A stretch of 64,000 nucleotides of DNA from Ciona intestinalis (taxonomy: Eukaryota > Chordata > Ascidiacea > Phlebobranchia > Cionidae), in contig NC_020176.2 of assembly GCF_000224145.3 (NCBI RefSeq), positions 3,028,433-3,092,432 of the forward strand, written 5' to 3'. Position numbers and translations under genes: made by a program. The number at the start of each line of letters is the position of its first letter. Within the stretch, counting starts at the first letter, position 1. Under the pieces are notes generated by a model. The model made no database searches. It was not told the origin of the DNA and saw only the letters and a list, made by a program, of their open reading frames with translations. Positions 1 through 20,154 of this stretch are shown here, piece by piece.

Positions 1-227
1 AAAGAAAATTTGTTTCTAGAAATTTTTTAATTTTTTTTAAGGTTTTGTTTGAAAAAAAATAACCATTTTATTTATAGATGTTAGAACTTAGAAATTATTA
101 AAACCATCATATATATAGTCTATAAAACAATTTAAAGTGTTTAAAAAACCATTAAAACATAATTGTTTGGTATTCTACTAATCGACTATGTGTTTATGAA
201 TTCTGTATAATCATACAAGCAGCTTAC

Positions 228-8541
<8,314 letters not shown>

Positions 8542-9299
8542 TTTCAGTCATAAGATTGGTTAAGTATATACAAGCAAATCTGTAAGCTTTGAACCGCTAC
8601 TGATCAGTAAAAAGACAGATATTGTAAAACCAACACAGTGCGTTTTAACCGCTCCTATGCCTAGAAGCGCACTACATGAATGATGACGAAAGCGAATGTT
8701 TGTTCAGTGCGCTCTGCACGTTCAGAACTGTCAAAGATTTAGTTTGGCTTAGATGTCCATCCAAACGGTAATGCAGAGTATTTTATAAAAAAGATATGGT
8801 AGCTTGTAACAAATTAATATAATATGAAATTAACTTAATATATGCGTGTCTGTCGTAAATGAGTTTTGACAGTTCTTAAAGATTCCGATCGATTTTCATT
8901 TTCCCGCTTAATCACGAAGCGTCGGTTTTTTGTTTATCGCTTTACTTTACATGTATAAAAGTTTGTTGTCTGTAAATTTGTATGATAGACTTCTGCTTTG
9001 TTTCAAACCGTGTATTTCTTTTTCCATTTGCAGGGTGAAAAAAAGTGGTTTATCTACAACCTAGTGGTCTTTCAGCGCGGAGAGAAAGGCACTTGCTAAA
9101 GTGTAAATACGTAGTTGCGGTCTTGCCGTTGTGGCGATTCCGGTGGCTGTACTGGCTTTTTCAGACGCGCTTGTCAGAAAGTTTTAATTGCACTGTATTT
9201 GTATAACAACGCATGTAATGTCGCAGTAGTAATTCATTTACTATTATTTAGGAAAAGAACTAGTATTATTTATCACATTGTTCAGGTGCCACCAGAAAA
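8542..9299. promoter_or_regulatory. Bidirectional promoter interval between HEATR5B and SLC35B2
   Basis: The two start codons face away from each other across 758 bp. The interval has no TATA box at an obvious spacing from either gene. It contains TTTGCAG at about 9029 and TTCAG just before the SLC35B2 ATG, which look like 3' splice sites of 5' UTR introns. Inference: the two housekeeping-type genes share a TATA-less promoter region near 8600-8950. Confidence 0.4.
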
Positions 9300-12200
9300 A
9301 TGTCACATAAGTCAACTTTAATTTGTTTTGTAATTATAACGTTGCTGAACATACAATGGGTCAGTGCTCCCCCTATATCTGACAAACTGGTTGAACCATC
9401 CTCTTTTTGGATGGTAAATTTACTTAAAAATTTGTTCGGATATGCCACAGTTGTCGTTCCTGCCATGCTGTTTATTAGATACATGAAAAAGATCAAATAT
9501 AATGAGACAGGTAAGATTTTAAAATAAACTTTCTTTATTAGAACTGTATATTTAAATTTTACTGTCAGTCAACAAACAAATATCAAAATAAAATGCTGAA
9601 ATAAAATAAAGACCATATCAGCATACACTGTTTCTGTTTGTAATTCATGAATGTTAATACTGGAAATACTGGCAATAACACATTAATATCTTTACTGTAG
9701 GCAGCGGCTTATGCTTTCCTGTGGTCAAGTCCTGTGTATTCGGAGATGATAGTTCCGCCGAAATAATTGCAAAGCAGCAACAACATGCAGAAAGTGACAA
9801 ACTGCAGAGTAAAGGGTGTCTTAAAATTCTTATTTGTGCTGCTGGTTTACAGGTGTGTATTACTGGTATTTTAATAACCCCCTAAACGCATGTTCTGCCC
9901 TTGCTAACAGGCATAGTTAGGTACTTGGATTTAAGGGTAGTTACTGTTTATGCGAAGTTAAATCAATATGTCTCTGGTATGTTAGAATTAATACAATGCT
10001 ATTATTTAATCTGATAGGAAATACAATAGGAGCCACTGCCTTTGTGTAACCTAACAAGAGTAACAACTGTGTGCCTGTATTATATTACTGGACTGATTTG
10101 AAGTACTAACAGTAATTTTATTTTTTTAGAATTAAATGGTTTACAATCCAATATTTAAAAGTAAATAATTTATGACTTGTAATGTTGAAGTAAAGGACCA
10201 ACTCTGGCTTAAATTATTACAATTTTCTTTTGCATATAGGATCTTGACCTAATTTATATAAAATCTAAGGTTTTTAATTTATTTTTTAGGTTTCTTATTT
10301 AACATGGGGTGTAATACAAGAACGTATTATGACACAAGAATATGGAAAAACAGATTCAAGCTCTGGTGAAAAATTTAGCAATTCACAATTTTTGGTCTTC
10401 GTAAATAGGTACTTCTGTCTGTTATAGGTTTAAAAACTGTTTAAAGTTTTTCACTTTTCTTGTAAAAGACAGTTAGTGACATACATATATATTTGCTTTA
10501 TAAGTTTCATGTATGTGCTTTACTGCTTTTGTATAATAACTAAACATTTTGTATTTTTCAACAAGCTGAAAAGGGTATATATATTATATATTGTATTTTA
10601 CCAGTCAATAAATTCTAATCAAATATTTATTACCTTAAAATTATGTTTTTTTAAATATGACTTTAACGATTGTTTACTTTCAGGTTACTAGCAGTTATAG
10701 TAGCAGGGGTTTATTCATTTATTGTACGCCAACCCAGACACTCATGTCCGCTGTATAAGTTTTCATACGCCTCATTCTCAAACATTATGAGTAGCTGGTG
10801 TCAATACGAAGCTCTCAAATTTGTCACTTTTCCAACCCAGGTAAGGAATGTTTATTCTAGGCATGAACTAAGTAATTGTGTAGAGTAATACTATTAGAAT
10901 TAGACAGTTATGTTTTTTTTGCTGCTATTGTAAAATTGCATTTCGTATTTAAAACGCATAAACATTAAGTAATTTCTATTTGGTTTAACTTAGTACTAAT
11001 ATATTTAAATATATTACTTTTCTAGCTTTGATTTTATAACATACTGTTTATGCATTAGGTTTTAGACATAGGGTTTTAATTACAATTACTCGTATGCATT
11101 TAAACATGATCTATTAGGACCTAGTGAGTTACTTAGAAATTTATACTTAAAATATTTACAGCTATTCTATGCTGTTAGATGCTGTTAGATGTTACTTACA
11201 TAAATACTATTGGCCAAAACTTGGCACTGTAAGAAGTATTAATATTTTATTACAATGCTACACACATACAGTATGTACAGCCATTCTTAAAATGTCTCTA
11301 TTTTCAATTACAGGTACTTGGTAAAGCATGCAAAGTTATACCAGTCATGTTAATGGGGAAGTTGGTGTCAGGAAACGTGTACGAGTTGTATGAATGGATC
11401 ACAGCTACCATGCTATCAGTTGGTATAAGCATGTTTCTGTTCTTTCAAAGCGGCCAACACGACAACAACGTTCATGTAAGCGAGGAAACCTATTCGACGC
11501 TTGTGGGAACTTCGTCCGGTGTTGTGCTTATGCTCGGTTATATGATGTTCGATAGTTTTACGTCAAATTGGCAGGTAACTTGTATGTTTTACTCTGTACC
11601 CGTTTTAGCAATGACAGCCCATAGTTAACATTGATTGTGCATGAGAATACGATTCACTTACAAAGTTACTTAGTGGTAATTCGTAAGCGGGCACGAGGTG
11701 TATAAAACAGAACGCTCGTGTTATAACAACTGTCGTTACCCTGCCATATGCAAGGACAGATACGGTATTTTTTTATTCAATTTTAAGGAACAATGTATGT
11801 TAATTCACAGGAAAACGACAGTCGTTATAACACGTTGTGTATGACTATAAAAAAAAATGTTTTTTTTTTATATATGTTACATATGTATATATTGTAGATT
11901 AATTTAACCTATTTTTTCTACTATAGGGCAGTCTCTTCAAAACGCATAAAATGTCTTCAGTCCAAATGATGTTTGGCGTCAACTTGTTTTCATGCGTTTT
12001 CACCTCATGTTCGTTGCTCGAGCAAGGAGGTTTTATAGAAGCTGCCCAGTTCATGATGAGACACTGGGATTTTGCGATGCATTCTGTTGTATTATCGGTG
12101 AGTGAATATTTACGAGGTTGTAAATTTAAAGACGGTGTATGCAGGGTGTGGTCGTTTCATGATTTAATTGCGGACTGTGCGGTGTTAAACACGCTATTGT

Positions 12201-12888
12201 TTGGCAGAACTTGCATTGTTAAATATACACCCTGCCACCCCTTTGTCTCTGTAATATAATTATCTGTAATATTTAGTTTAATGCGGGCTAGATTTTGCAC
12301 CGTTACAATCCTATTATAATGAATAAATTTAACGTATTTATCCTCGTGCAGTGAGGCAACGACAGTAGTTATTACACGGGTGTTCTGTTGCATACACCTA
12401 TTGCCCGCTTACATTCTTGAGGGTAGTTGTTTTTATTTTCTTTTAGTTTTTTTGTCTGTGACAATTTGTACCATTGTACAATAGCAGTAACTCTTAAACA
12501 CTTTTGTCCAAGGACACATACACTTACAACGGTAGCAACATCGACGTAATTGCTGATCTAGATGCAATCGCCTCACTGTCCCATAACGCGGCATATTTCT
12601 TTTATAAACAATATATTCAAATTTATTTCTTTACAGATTTGCTCTGCCGTCGGACAGCTGTTCATTTTCTACACAATCTCAGAGTTCGGCGCTGTAGTCT
12701 TCACAATTATTATGACAGTGCGCCAAGCAATTGCCATTTTACTATCATGTGTGATATACGGACACCCGGTAACTGTAATGGGCCTGCTAGGAATTCTCGT
12801 CGTATTTCTAGCCCTTTTCCTTCGAATCTATGCACGCAGCAGGAAAACGACTCTAAAACAAGCCGCGAGCGCGCCTGGCAAAATCTGA
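9300..12888 (+). CDS. SLC35B2: Adenosine 3'-phospho 5'-phosphosulfate transporter 1 (SLC35B2)
   Basis: Golgi nucleotide-sugar-type antiporter that imports PAPS for sulfation of glycans and proteins. Seven exons, 9300-9510, 9701-9852, 10290-10408, 10684-10840, 11314-11574, 11927-12097 and 12637-12888, give 440 residues; human is 432. Strongly conserved stretches include [69 protein letters not shown] and [20 protein letters not shown]. Several hydrophobic segments fit the 10-TM SLC35 fold. The N-terminal segment (residues 1-25) is hydrophobic like a signal anchor. A TTCAG acceptor ends 13 bases before the ATG, so a 5' UTR intron is likely. It lies head to head with HEATR5B. An AATAAA at 13351 may end the transcript, giving a 3' UTR of about 450 bases. 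Confidence 0.96.
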
Positions 12889-13350
12889 AGCCAATTGTTA
12901 GCTATAACGAATACCACAATTTATTTTTGGTACCAAGTAGTTACTAGTTAGTGTATACTGTAAAAAATGAAGCGATTAGAAATACCATTGCATGAAGCTA
13001 GCGTATATGTGGTACAGTGTCTTATTAAATTTGTACCTTCACTTTTAACGTTCACATATATATACACATCTATAACGGGAAAAGCTCATTTGGCATATAC
13101 GGCATACTCACGTACTTACTTTCCAGACGCCTACTTTTAAATTAATTATAGGTGTACGTTTTATTTTAAATTGCAACCGTATAAAATCACAAATTGGAAC
13201 AGTACAGTTAACATTAGAATTCTAAATTCTTCACTCGAAAGTAGTGACTACATATTTCGCCGTTTCAGATTAACCAAATTATTGCAGTACGTCATGCTGT
13301 ACCACTTCCTACTTACCATTTATTTATTTGTGAGCACAAGCACTTCCAAA

Positions 13351-13356
13351 AATAAA
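13351..13356 (+). terminator. Polyadenylation signal AATAAA, SLC35B2
   Basis: Canonical AATAAA in AT-rich DNA 463 bases past the SLC35B2 stop. Other A/T-rich hexamers exist nearby, so assignment is by position only. Confidence 0.35.
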
Positions 13357-13977
13357 TGATACATTTTATATAACTATCTTTTAAAACTTTATTGCGAAGA
13401 ATTTTTAAAACCTGATTTTTTATAATTTATACTGCGGATTTTCATTATAAACGTATTTATTTATAAAATGTATTTCAGTGTAAGTTTTTTAGCGTGTTTA
13501 AGTCACTTTTCTGTTTAACCCTATGTGTCTTTTAAACGATAAAATTTTGTACCACGATGTTAAAAAATTTAAATTTAAACAACATCTTATTTTATCGCTA
13601 CATGCTTATTAGGAAATTAAAAAAATCTTTTAATTAAACATTGTAAATTACACACAAACGCGTATAAGTGAGTTAAAGTAAGTGTTAACACTGTAGAGTG
13701 TATAGGCTTAAGTTATGCTTGTATTTAAGCAGTAATTTTGTGTTTATTTTAACCGATATAAATCTTGTTTCTTTTAGTTACAGTCAACGCATTGTTTTAT
13801 GAACAACGGACATCAGAAGGTTTTAATATGTGTCTTAATATTTCGCCATATTTCCAAAACAGCGTAATGTTTATATATTAGGTTGGGTTATGGTTGTCGT
13901 GTTTTCAGTCCCATTTACAGATTTTTCCAGCCTTTTTATAAAAGGGTTAATTTATATTATTTGTTTAAAACATATTT

Positions 13978-14024
13978 AGGAAATATCGAATGTTATGTGC
14001 TAACGGCATCCATATTCCCCACTC
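13978..14024. mobile_element. Truncated end of the TIR (MITE-like) element
   Basis: One terminal part of the element, read as diverged TGTTATGTGCTAA plus a C-rich end, directly abutting the full copy that starts at 14025. It suggests two insertions side by side or one into the edge of the other. Confidence 0.5.
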
Positions 14025-14215
14025 TATAGTAGGGTGGGAAAGTTGGGACATTTTTAGCACGTAATATCCAAATATTCTGATCATTTTTTTTATATTTAAC
14101 AACGGTCGTTCGTGGTGATATAGTTTTATAATTCTTTGAATGTTCTTTTTTTACTACTAAATGGGACAGGAAAATAGAACTAAAAAGTGTCCCATCTTCC
14201 CCCACCCTACTGTAT
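14025..14215. mobile_element. TIR element (MITE-like), near-complete copy
   Basis: About 190 bp bounded by imperfect inverted ends, TAGTAGGGTGGG at the left and CCCACCCTACTGTA at the right, with TA at both borders. Inner landmarks shared with other copies in the window are GCAC(A/G)TAATATCCAAATAT, TTTACTAC(C/T)AAATGGGA and GTCCCATCTTCCCCC. It has no coding capacity, which fits a non-autonomous DNA transposon. Confidence 0.75.
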
Positions 14216-17200
14216 AATCGGTTTGTGCAATTTTGGTTACATTTGCTGTTTACCGTGGCACATTTACGTACAGATTATGTGTTGTATTTATTTATATTTT
14301 ATCTTCCAAATTAGGGTAATAAACTTGTATAAATGTAATGTACTTCACACGGTCTACTGGAGATAGATTACAATGAATCCCTAATGTTTGGTTGTTACTG
14401 TTAAAAACTATCAGCATTAAAAGGTATTAGCTGTCCATTTTTACTGACAAATGGACAGTGTGGGAATGCATGTAAAGCTTCATAAGGCTACACCATTGGT
14501 AGCAGTTTAAGGTTGCTATTCGCAAATGCTAAATGGCGGTGTTTTAGTTGGTATTTTACCCAAGCAGGAAAAAAACTTTGATTTCTATGGACTTTGTCAA
14601 AACCTACTACTAAAATAAAGGCATTTCACATACGCCGATTTTGGCGCGCTTTCGCGATTTTTCAAAACAAAGATTTGATAAGAAACCGTTTTAGGCATTG
14701 TTACGTCACAGCCACTAAAATGATTAACCAATCAGATTTCAGTTCTTCGCGTCCAGCGCGTTTTTTGTCACTGTTAAAGATTCTAGTGCATTTGCGTTTG
14801 TATTTGCTGCTAAACGTTTTGAAATCGTTTTGGAATACTATACACGAAACGAAAGAACTACTGGAAGAAGAAATGATGGAGGTTTGTACATTATGCATAA
14901 ACATACTTGTATCAAACTATATTACATTTAAGCCGTTATTAAAGCCTTGTATTAAGCAATTTTAGTACTCCTATCGTGTTTTATGTAACAGTGACCTTAC
15001 AACTGCTCACGAGTTATAAAATTTTACAGAAACGAAAAATATGGATGGGGGATATAAAGGGGAGAACTAAGATGGAGCCATAGCATACCCAGACTAAGAT
15101 TTATTCTTAGTCAATGTAAATACTAACCTAAATATGAGCTGTAGCATAAAAGTCCCTTATACTTTATTGGATGCTTGTTTAAAATTGCATGATGATGTGG
15201 TACGTTTGGTGTGGGATGGGGAAGTATACGGAGATCAAAACATTAAATGTCCACCTTAACTTGCACACGTTAGTAATGTAGCCTGTTTGGGAAACTTGGG
15301 TTTTATTTCTTCATATGTGTATGTGTGTGTAAACAACCTGCATAAGAACGGTGCGCGCAGGTCAGATTTCCAAACTTTAACCCATACTCCTGGTGTCACT
15401 TATTAGCAAGGCCGGCAGTCGGCATCAGATAGATAGAAGTGACATCGCTATAACTAGGGATCGCTGATAGAAAGTTTAAGTTAGACAGAACCGGGGCATT
15501 GCACCCGTCGGCCGACACAACACGTGTCATTGCACATAGGTCGACATTACAGCAGTGTCCTGGTTTGCGTAAACCATATTCCAACACGCCAGTGGTTAAA
15601 AGTCCGGTCAGCGAAAGCTGGCGGGTTCCACTGCAATACAATTAGGCGCCAAACCTGCGAATAGAAACCAAAAATATCAGGCCCCTTCCCTAAAAATCTA
15701 ACAAACTATTTTCCACAGGTGACTTTTATTTACAGGTATATCTATTAATGTTGTCATTCCTTTTTTGAATCGACAACAAGCGCGAAAATTCGTCGGAAAA
15801 TCGGACTTTCGCCCGTACAAAGTGGTTCCGAAAATCACTGCTTATCACTCTTGCTTTGAAGCGAAATTTAGACAGCTTTCCCAAATCCGTTCTTTTGCAG
15901 TTTCCCCTCTCCGTAAACAATTTAATTTACATGACGCTATGTATGCGGCGATATTGCGGCGCGAAATAATTATATATTTATTATTACTATTATGGCCCAT
16001 AGAGAATGCATTTACTGTTGTGCTTGATATATAGGTTGGAGTGTTGGGGTGGTGGTTGGGGGTGGGATTGTTGTGTAAATTGCTGTATGTACAAACATTT
16101 ACACATATACACGACACGCGATTGGAACTGTAATTATGGTAAAAAATAAAGGTCTATAAAAATAGAATATACCTCTGTCTAGCATTTAGTTCTGATAACC
16201 TTTCGGGAATTAGGTTACGTCATTACAAATGTACATTGGGTTTTCGCCAATATTTTGCTTGGTTAATTCCCATTTAAATCATTAGTGACTACTTGGGGAA
16301 TATTCGGTTCTATGAGGTTTGTCATATCGTCGGTTATGAAGCTTTTTTTCCGTGTCAAACGTTTTGCATACATGCTGTGCGTATTACTTCCCAATCATTG
16401 GCAATTTTGCCCCTTGCGTTTCGTTATTTTGCGCCGTGTTTTTGTATTTTTTTTTCGCGGGCCCTTTTCTACGTTGCATGGAGCTCCATTTTCGCTCTTT
16501 TTTCATTTTTGTCTCTTTTTCTGCAAAATTGCCAATGAAGGGGAATTAGTTTCGTATACAGATGTCATGCTTGGACTTTAATTTAAGCGCACCGCTTATT
16601 CAATGCTGTGGCAAAACTCCCGGGACCCTATCTCGGTTCATGTTATAAATGGCTCTTTAACTTGGGAAACTTTTTAAAGTCTATATCTAAATGTCCTGGC
16701 TCTCAAATAACAACCCTATAGGAAACCCAGGGACTGGGCACCTGTTTAACTTTACAGCTTAAATCCTATAAGGTTCCATCTTTAACTACTGGTGCTCCTA
16801 TACTTTACATTTCTACACTTCACATAACACCAAACAATTTACAGATCAAACATAACTACACAAATATACGCTTACATACATATCAACATATGAACACAGC
16901 ATTGTTTTGAATGGTTAGGTGCTACAGCTCATCCTTTTTATATTTTTATAAGTTAATTTATTGGATCAGCCAATACCAGATCAGAAGTGTGTATCGTGTC
17001 CAGTTTCTTGTGTCCTGTGTCCAATTTCTTGCAGTACGCCTCTTAACGCGGTAAGCCACGTATAACGATGGTTTGTTCGGAGGTGTAAGCCCAGCTTATA
17101 AGACGGTTAGTCCAGGTTACAATTTACGATTGTGTTCGTTTTACGCGTTATCGAGTTATACAGACATGTTTTCAATCAAGTTTGCAATAATCGGCGCGCA

Positions 17201-17930
17201 TTGAGTATACTTCGCGCCGCTGCCGAGCGGATTTAGGCTAACTTTTTACAAGGACCAGGTAAAGTAGAGCTACTGGCGAGAGGACCTGGTTTAACAAAAT
17301 ACCTCAACGACCACACGTGAAGCTGCCTCTTGGGCGTGGTTGGAAGCTTTGCTGTAGTTTTGTCAAGTCCTAAAGTATATTATAACCAGGCCTGTTAAAT
17401 TTTGCAGTGGTGAAAGGTTTAGAATGGCGGGAAGGTTATATTGGAAAAATGACAGTTACTTTTAATGTTAAAGACGATTTCACTTGCTTAAGTGCGTTCT
17501 GCGTGCGACTTTTGTATAGGACTATTCTAAACACCCAATGGAATTTGCTCTATCCAACCCAGAGGTTTCTAATTAGATTTCCAAATAATTTCATTTGTGG
17601 TAACTCGTATATATATGCGACGTGTGAAACTGAACACCAATAACGACTGCCGTTATAGTCGTTGCCCCGCCATGAAAGGATATATAAGTTACATTTATTC
17701 ATACTATACTCTTTGCCCTATCACATTTCAGCTCAATAACTCCGTCTTATATTTACTTTATTAAACGGTTCCCAGCCGTTCAAAGTAAAATGTCATTCCA
17801 GCAAACGGAAATGCAAATAAAACATTTTAATTGATATTTGTTTTAATACTCGACTATAAGTACATAGCGACAAATATATACATATGACCATTCTTTCAAT
17901 AAAACGTATTTAAAATAAAATAATGGCTGG

Positions 17931-18105
17931 TATAGGGTGGGGGTAAGATTAAAATCGTTAGCACATAATCCATACTTTTACTAACAACGTTCTTTTGATT
18001 TGTACTGTTACGGTAATATAATTCTGTAAACATTGTCCGATTACTATACCAAGTGAAACGATCAAAGACAATAAAAAACATTGGTCATCTTACCCGAACA
18101 TATAA
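17931..18105. mobile_element. Diverged TIR (MITE-like) element
   Basis: Starts with GGTATAGGGTGGGGGTAAGA, carries TTAGCACATAATCCATA and ends CATCTTACCCGAACATATA. The order of landmarks matches the other copies but identity is low, so this is an old copy. It lies just downstream of the 120-residue orphan gene. Confidence 0.5.
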
Positions 18106-18133
18106 TACAACTTTATACAGTTAAGCATGAGCG

Positions 18134-18915
18134 TTATTTTAGCTCCCAGTGCCAGTGCTGTCCGTTTTCGTTGGCTTTACAACCAAGAAATGTCCACCCC
18201 AAGGCTGACAAGCGCTTAGCAATTGCAGCCGAAACTTTAACTTGTTTGTCATAATTTGTATTTGGGTCGTTGTCATTGAACCAGTCGAAAACCAACGAGT
18301 TGTTATTGCACCTGCAGTACAAGCCAGGTTAAACAGTTCTTTCTATACGCGTGGGGTACTGTGACGAAACACGGCAATTAAGGGTCTTGGTTAAAACACA
18401 GTAACATTCTGTACTGCGAGTATAAGCATGAACTCGAAAAACAAGTCAAAACCCCCTTATCTGTGAATGCCACGCATTGCAACAAACCATCCGTGCATTT
18501 AAAACGCATGTATGCAACCAGCTGTGACAAGAACTTGTCAGTGAAATATGTTCCTCGCAAAGCAGCAATGATGGTGGCCTATTTGTATTGTTTCTATTCG
18601 TATTAAAAGTGCAAAAACATAAAGTAAAAACGAAAACGATAACCAATGTCGTATAACAATTTACTATATTATGGTACCTCATGCTGAAAATATAATACGC
18701 TTTCCGAATTACATAAATTAATCGACTTACTTCCAAATAGGATGATCAAATAGCGCTTTGCAATTATCCTTCACCAAGTCGCCTTCGTAGTGCATATATG
18801 CTCCTTGTATGACGTCGTAAAATATCTGCTCTTGCTGTTTTGAAATATGAACTTCTACCAGATTTCCCTTTTTATATGGTTTGTAAAACAGCACATGTAT
18901 ATGAGATGTAGGCAT
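18134..18915 (-). CDS. Uncharacterised 120-residue protein, two exons
   Basis: Exons 18731-18915 and 18134-18311 join in phase (donor AA|GTAAG, acceptor CAG|GTGC) to give 120 residues ending HWHWELK. I do not recognise the family. No signal peptide or membrane segment is apparent. The protein is rich in aromatic, histidine and asparagine residues, with a hydrophobic core ending AALGW-type in the second half (IAKRLSALGWTFLGCKAN). It could be a small folded cytosolic domain. Support is the clean splice junction, the uninterrupted frame on both exons and balanced amino-acid usage. No neighbour suggests a role, and an upstream non-coding exon is possible. Confidence 0.6.
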
Positions 18916-20154
18916 TTTTTAACGGTATTTCCGTAGTATCTTGTTACTGTAAAAAAAATTAACCTATAAACAAAATTAATGCACTTCATGTATAAAACTG
19001 TGCTCGTTTATAGACAAATACGTTAAACTGAAAGCGTGTTTAATTTTGTTTATATACTATATTTTAATGAAACTGTTACGTACATTACATAGAACAATTT
19101 TTCGCAACCTAACGCTGTTCATGTAGTGCGCTTATTGCTTAATACTTTTTCATAAACTACATAAAAGAAGAAATAAATTCGCTCAAATTTAACTCAAAAT
19201 AAGAAAACTGAACTGTAGCTTAACAGGTCCGAATTGCATTGGCGTTTTCCTTGTCTAACTGTGCATATGCAGCAAATTTTCGAAGTGTGATCGACCGTGA
19301 AATGCACTTTTTACCCCGTACTTGCTTTTAATTGCTCTCTAAAATCCTGTAACCCATCAAAACACCATTCACATTTGGGCTACATCCTGTGCTAATACTT
19401 TGTAATTTCACTTCGATAAACTTTGTTATGTAGGACCTAACTGGATGGAAAGTCAGTCGTTGTGTACCAAGAAAACAATCTGTATTGGCTGCTGTGTTTA
19501 ATGAGGTTTTATCTCAGCCATTTTCAATGTGTAATCCGATATTGGTTTGCGATTAATTAAAACTATGCACCACAGTAGTCAAGTAACAAATTTGAAGCCC
19601 TATTTACTTAAGTTTACGCTTTACTTATGATGCACAAATGCGCTAACGTAAAGTCTGATTTTGTACATATGGTGCTCGGAAACAACATAACCTGTTTTTG
19701 GCTTAAATTATGTTGAAGCCGCTACATTACAGCAAATACGTAAAATACAAATTCGGTCGATGTCGCTTACTATATACTGTGTAAGCAGTTTTAAACCAGA
19801 ATACAACATTGCATGCTTACTGTCGTAAACCGCAAATTGTGGTAATAGGAAATAATAAATTTATTGGTTTCTGCATTCAGAAGTTGTGTACTCGCTACTA
19901 TAATACTATACTATGTGGATATTTCAAACCGATAAGAGGTTCGGGGTAATGGATATAGATATAGCAGTTAGCACAAAGGGTAACGTATTTACGTATATAT
20001 ACCCTGTTCGTGTTTAAACAATTATCAACACTATTTTGAAGTCGTGTGAGAACCCTTACATAGATCCTAGAGGTTGTAAAGGCTTGATTACATCTACTCG
20101 AAAACAACAATACCAAAACTTTGTATTTAAAGTAGTTGGCCTGTTAGTTATAAG
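18916..20154. other. Intergenic, nothing recognised
   Basis: AT-rich DNA upstream of the 120-residue orphan and downstream of the unrecognised gene ending at 20155. No coding stretch, RNA gene or clear repeat was seen. Confidence 0.5.

Larger units (their letters stand above)
12889..18133. other. Intergenic, repeat-bearing, no supported gene
   Basis: About 5.2 kb with the SLC35B2 3' UTR, a full TIR element near 14025, a truncated copy just before it, a diverged copy near 17931 and SINE tail fragments near 17640. Open frames at 14594-14965, 15765-16034 and 16285-16581 have no family resemblance, no consistent splice context and low-complexity phenylalanine-rich composition. I do not call them genes. 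Confidence 0.6.

Noticed and set aside
12504-12947. 147-codon plus-strand open frame
   Set aside because: Wrong-frame shadow over the last SLC35B2 exon plus a SINE fragment.
14594-14965. 123-codon plus-strand open frame with some basic and helical content
   Set aside because: No recognisable domain, no splice partners, and surrounded by repeats.
16285-16581. Overlapping Phe-rich open frames
   Set aside because: Composition comes from T-rich DNA; three frames are open at once, typical of low complexity.
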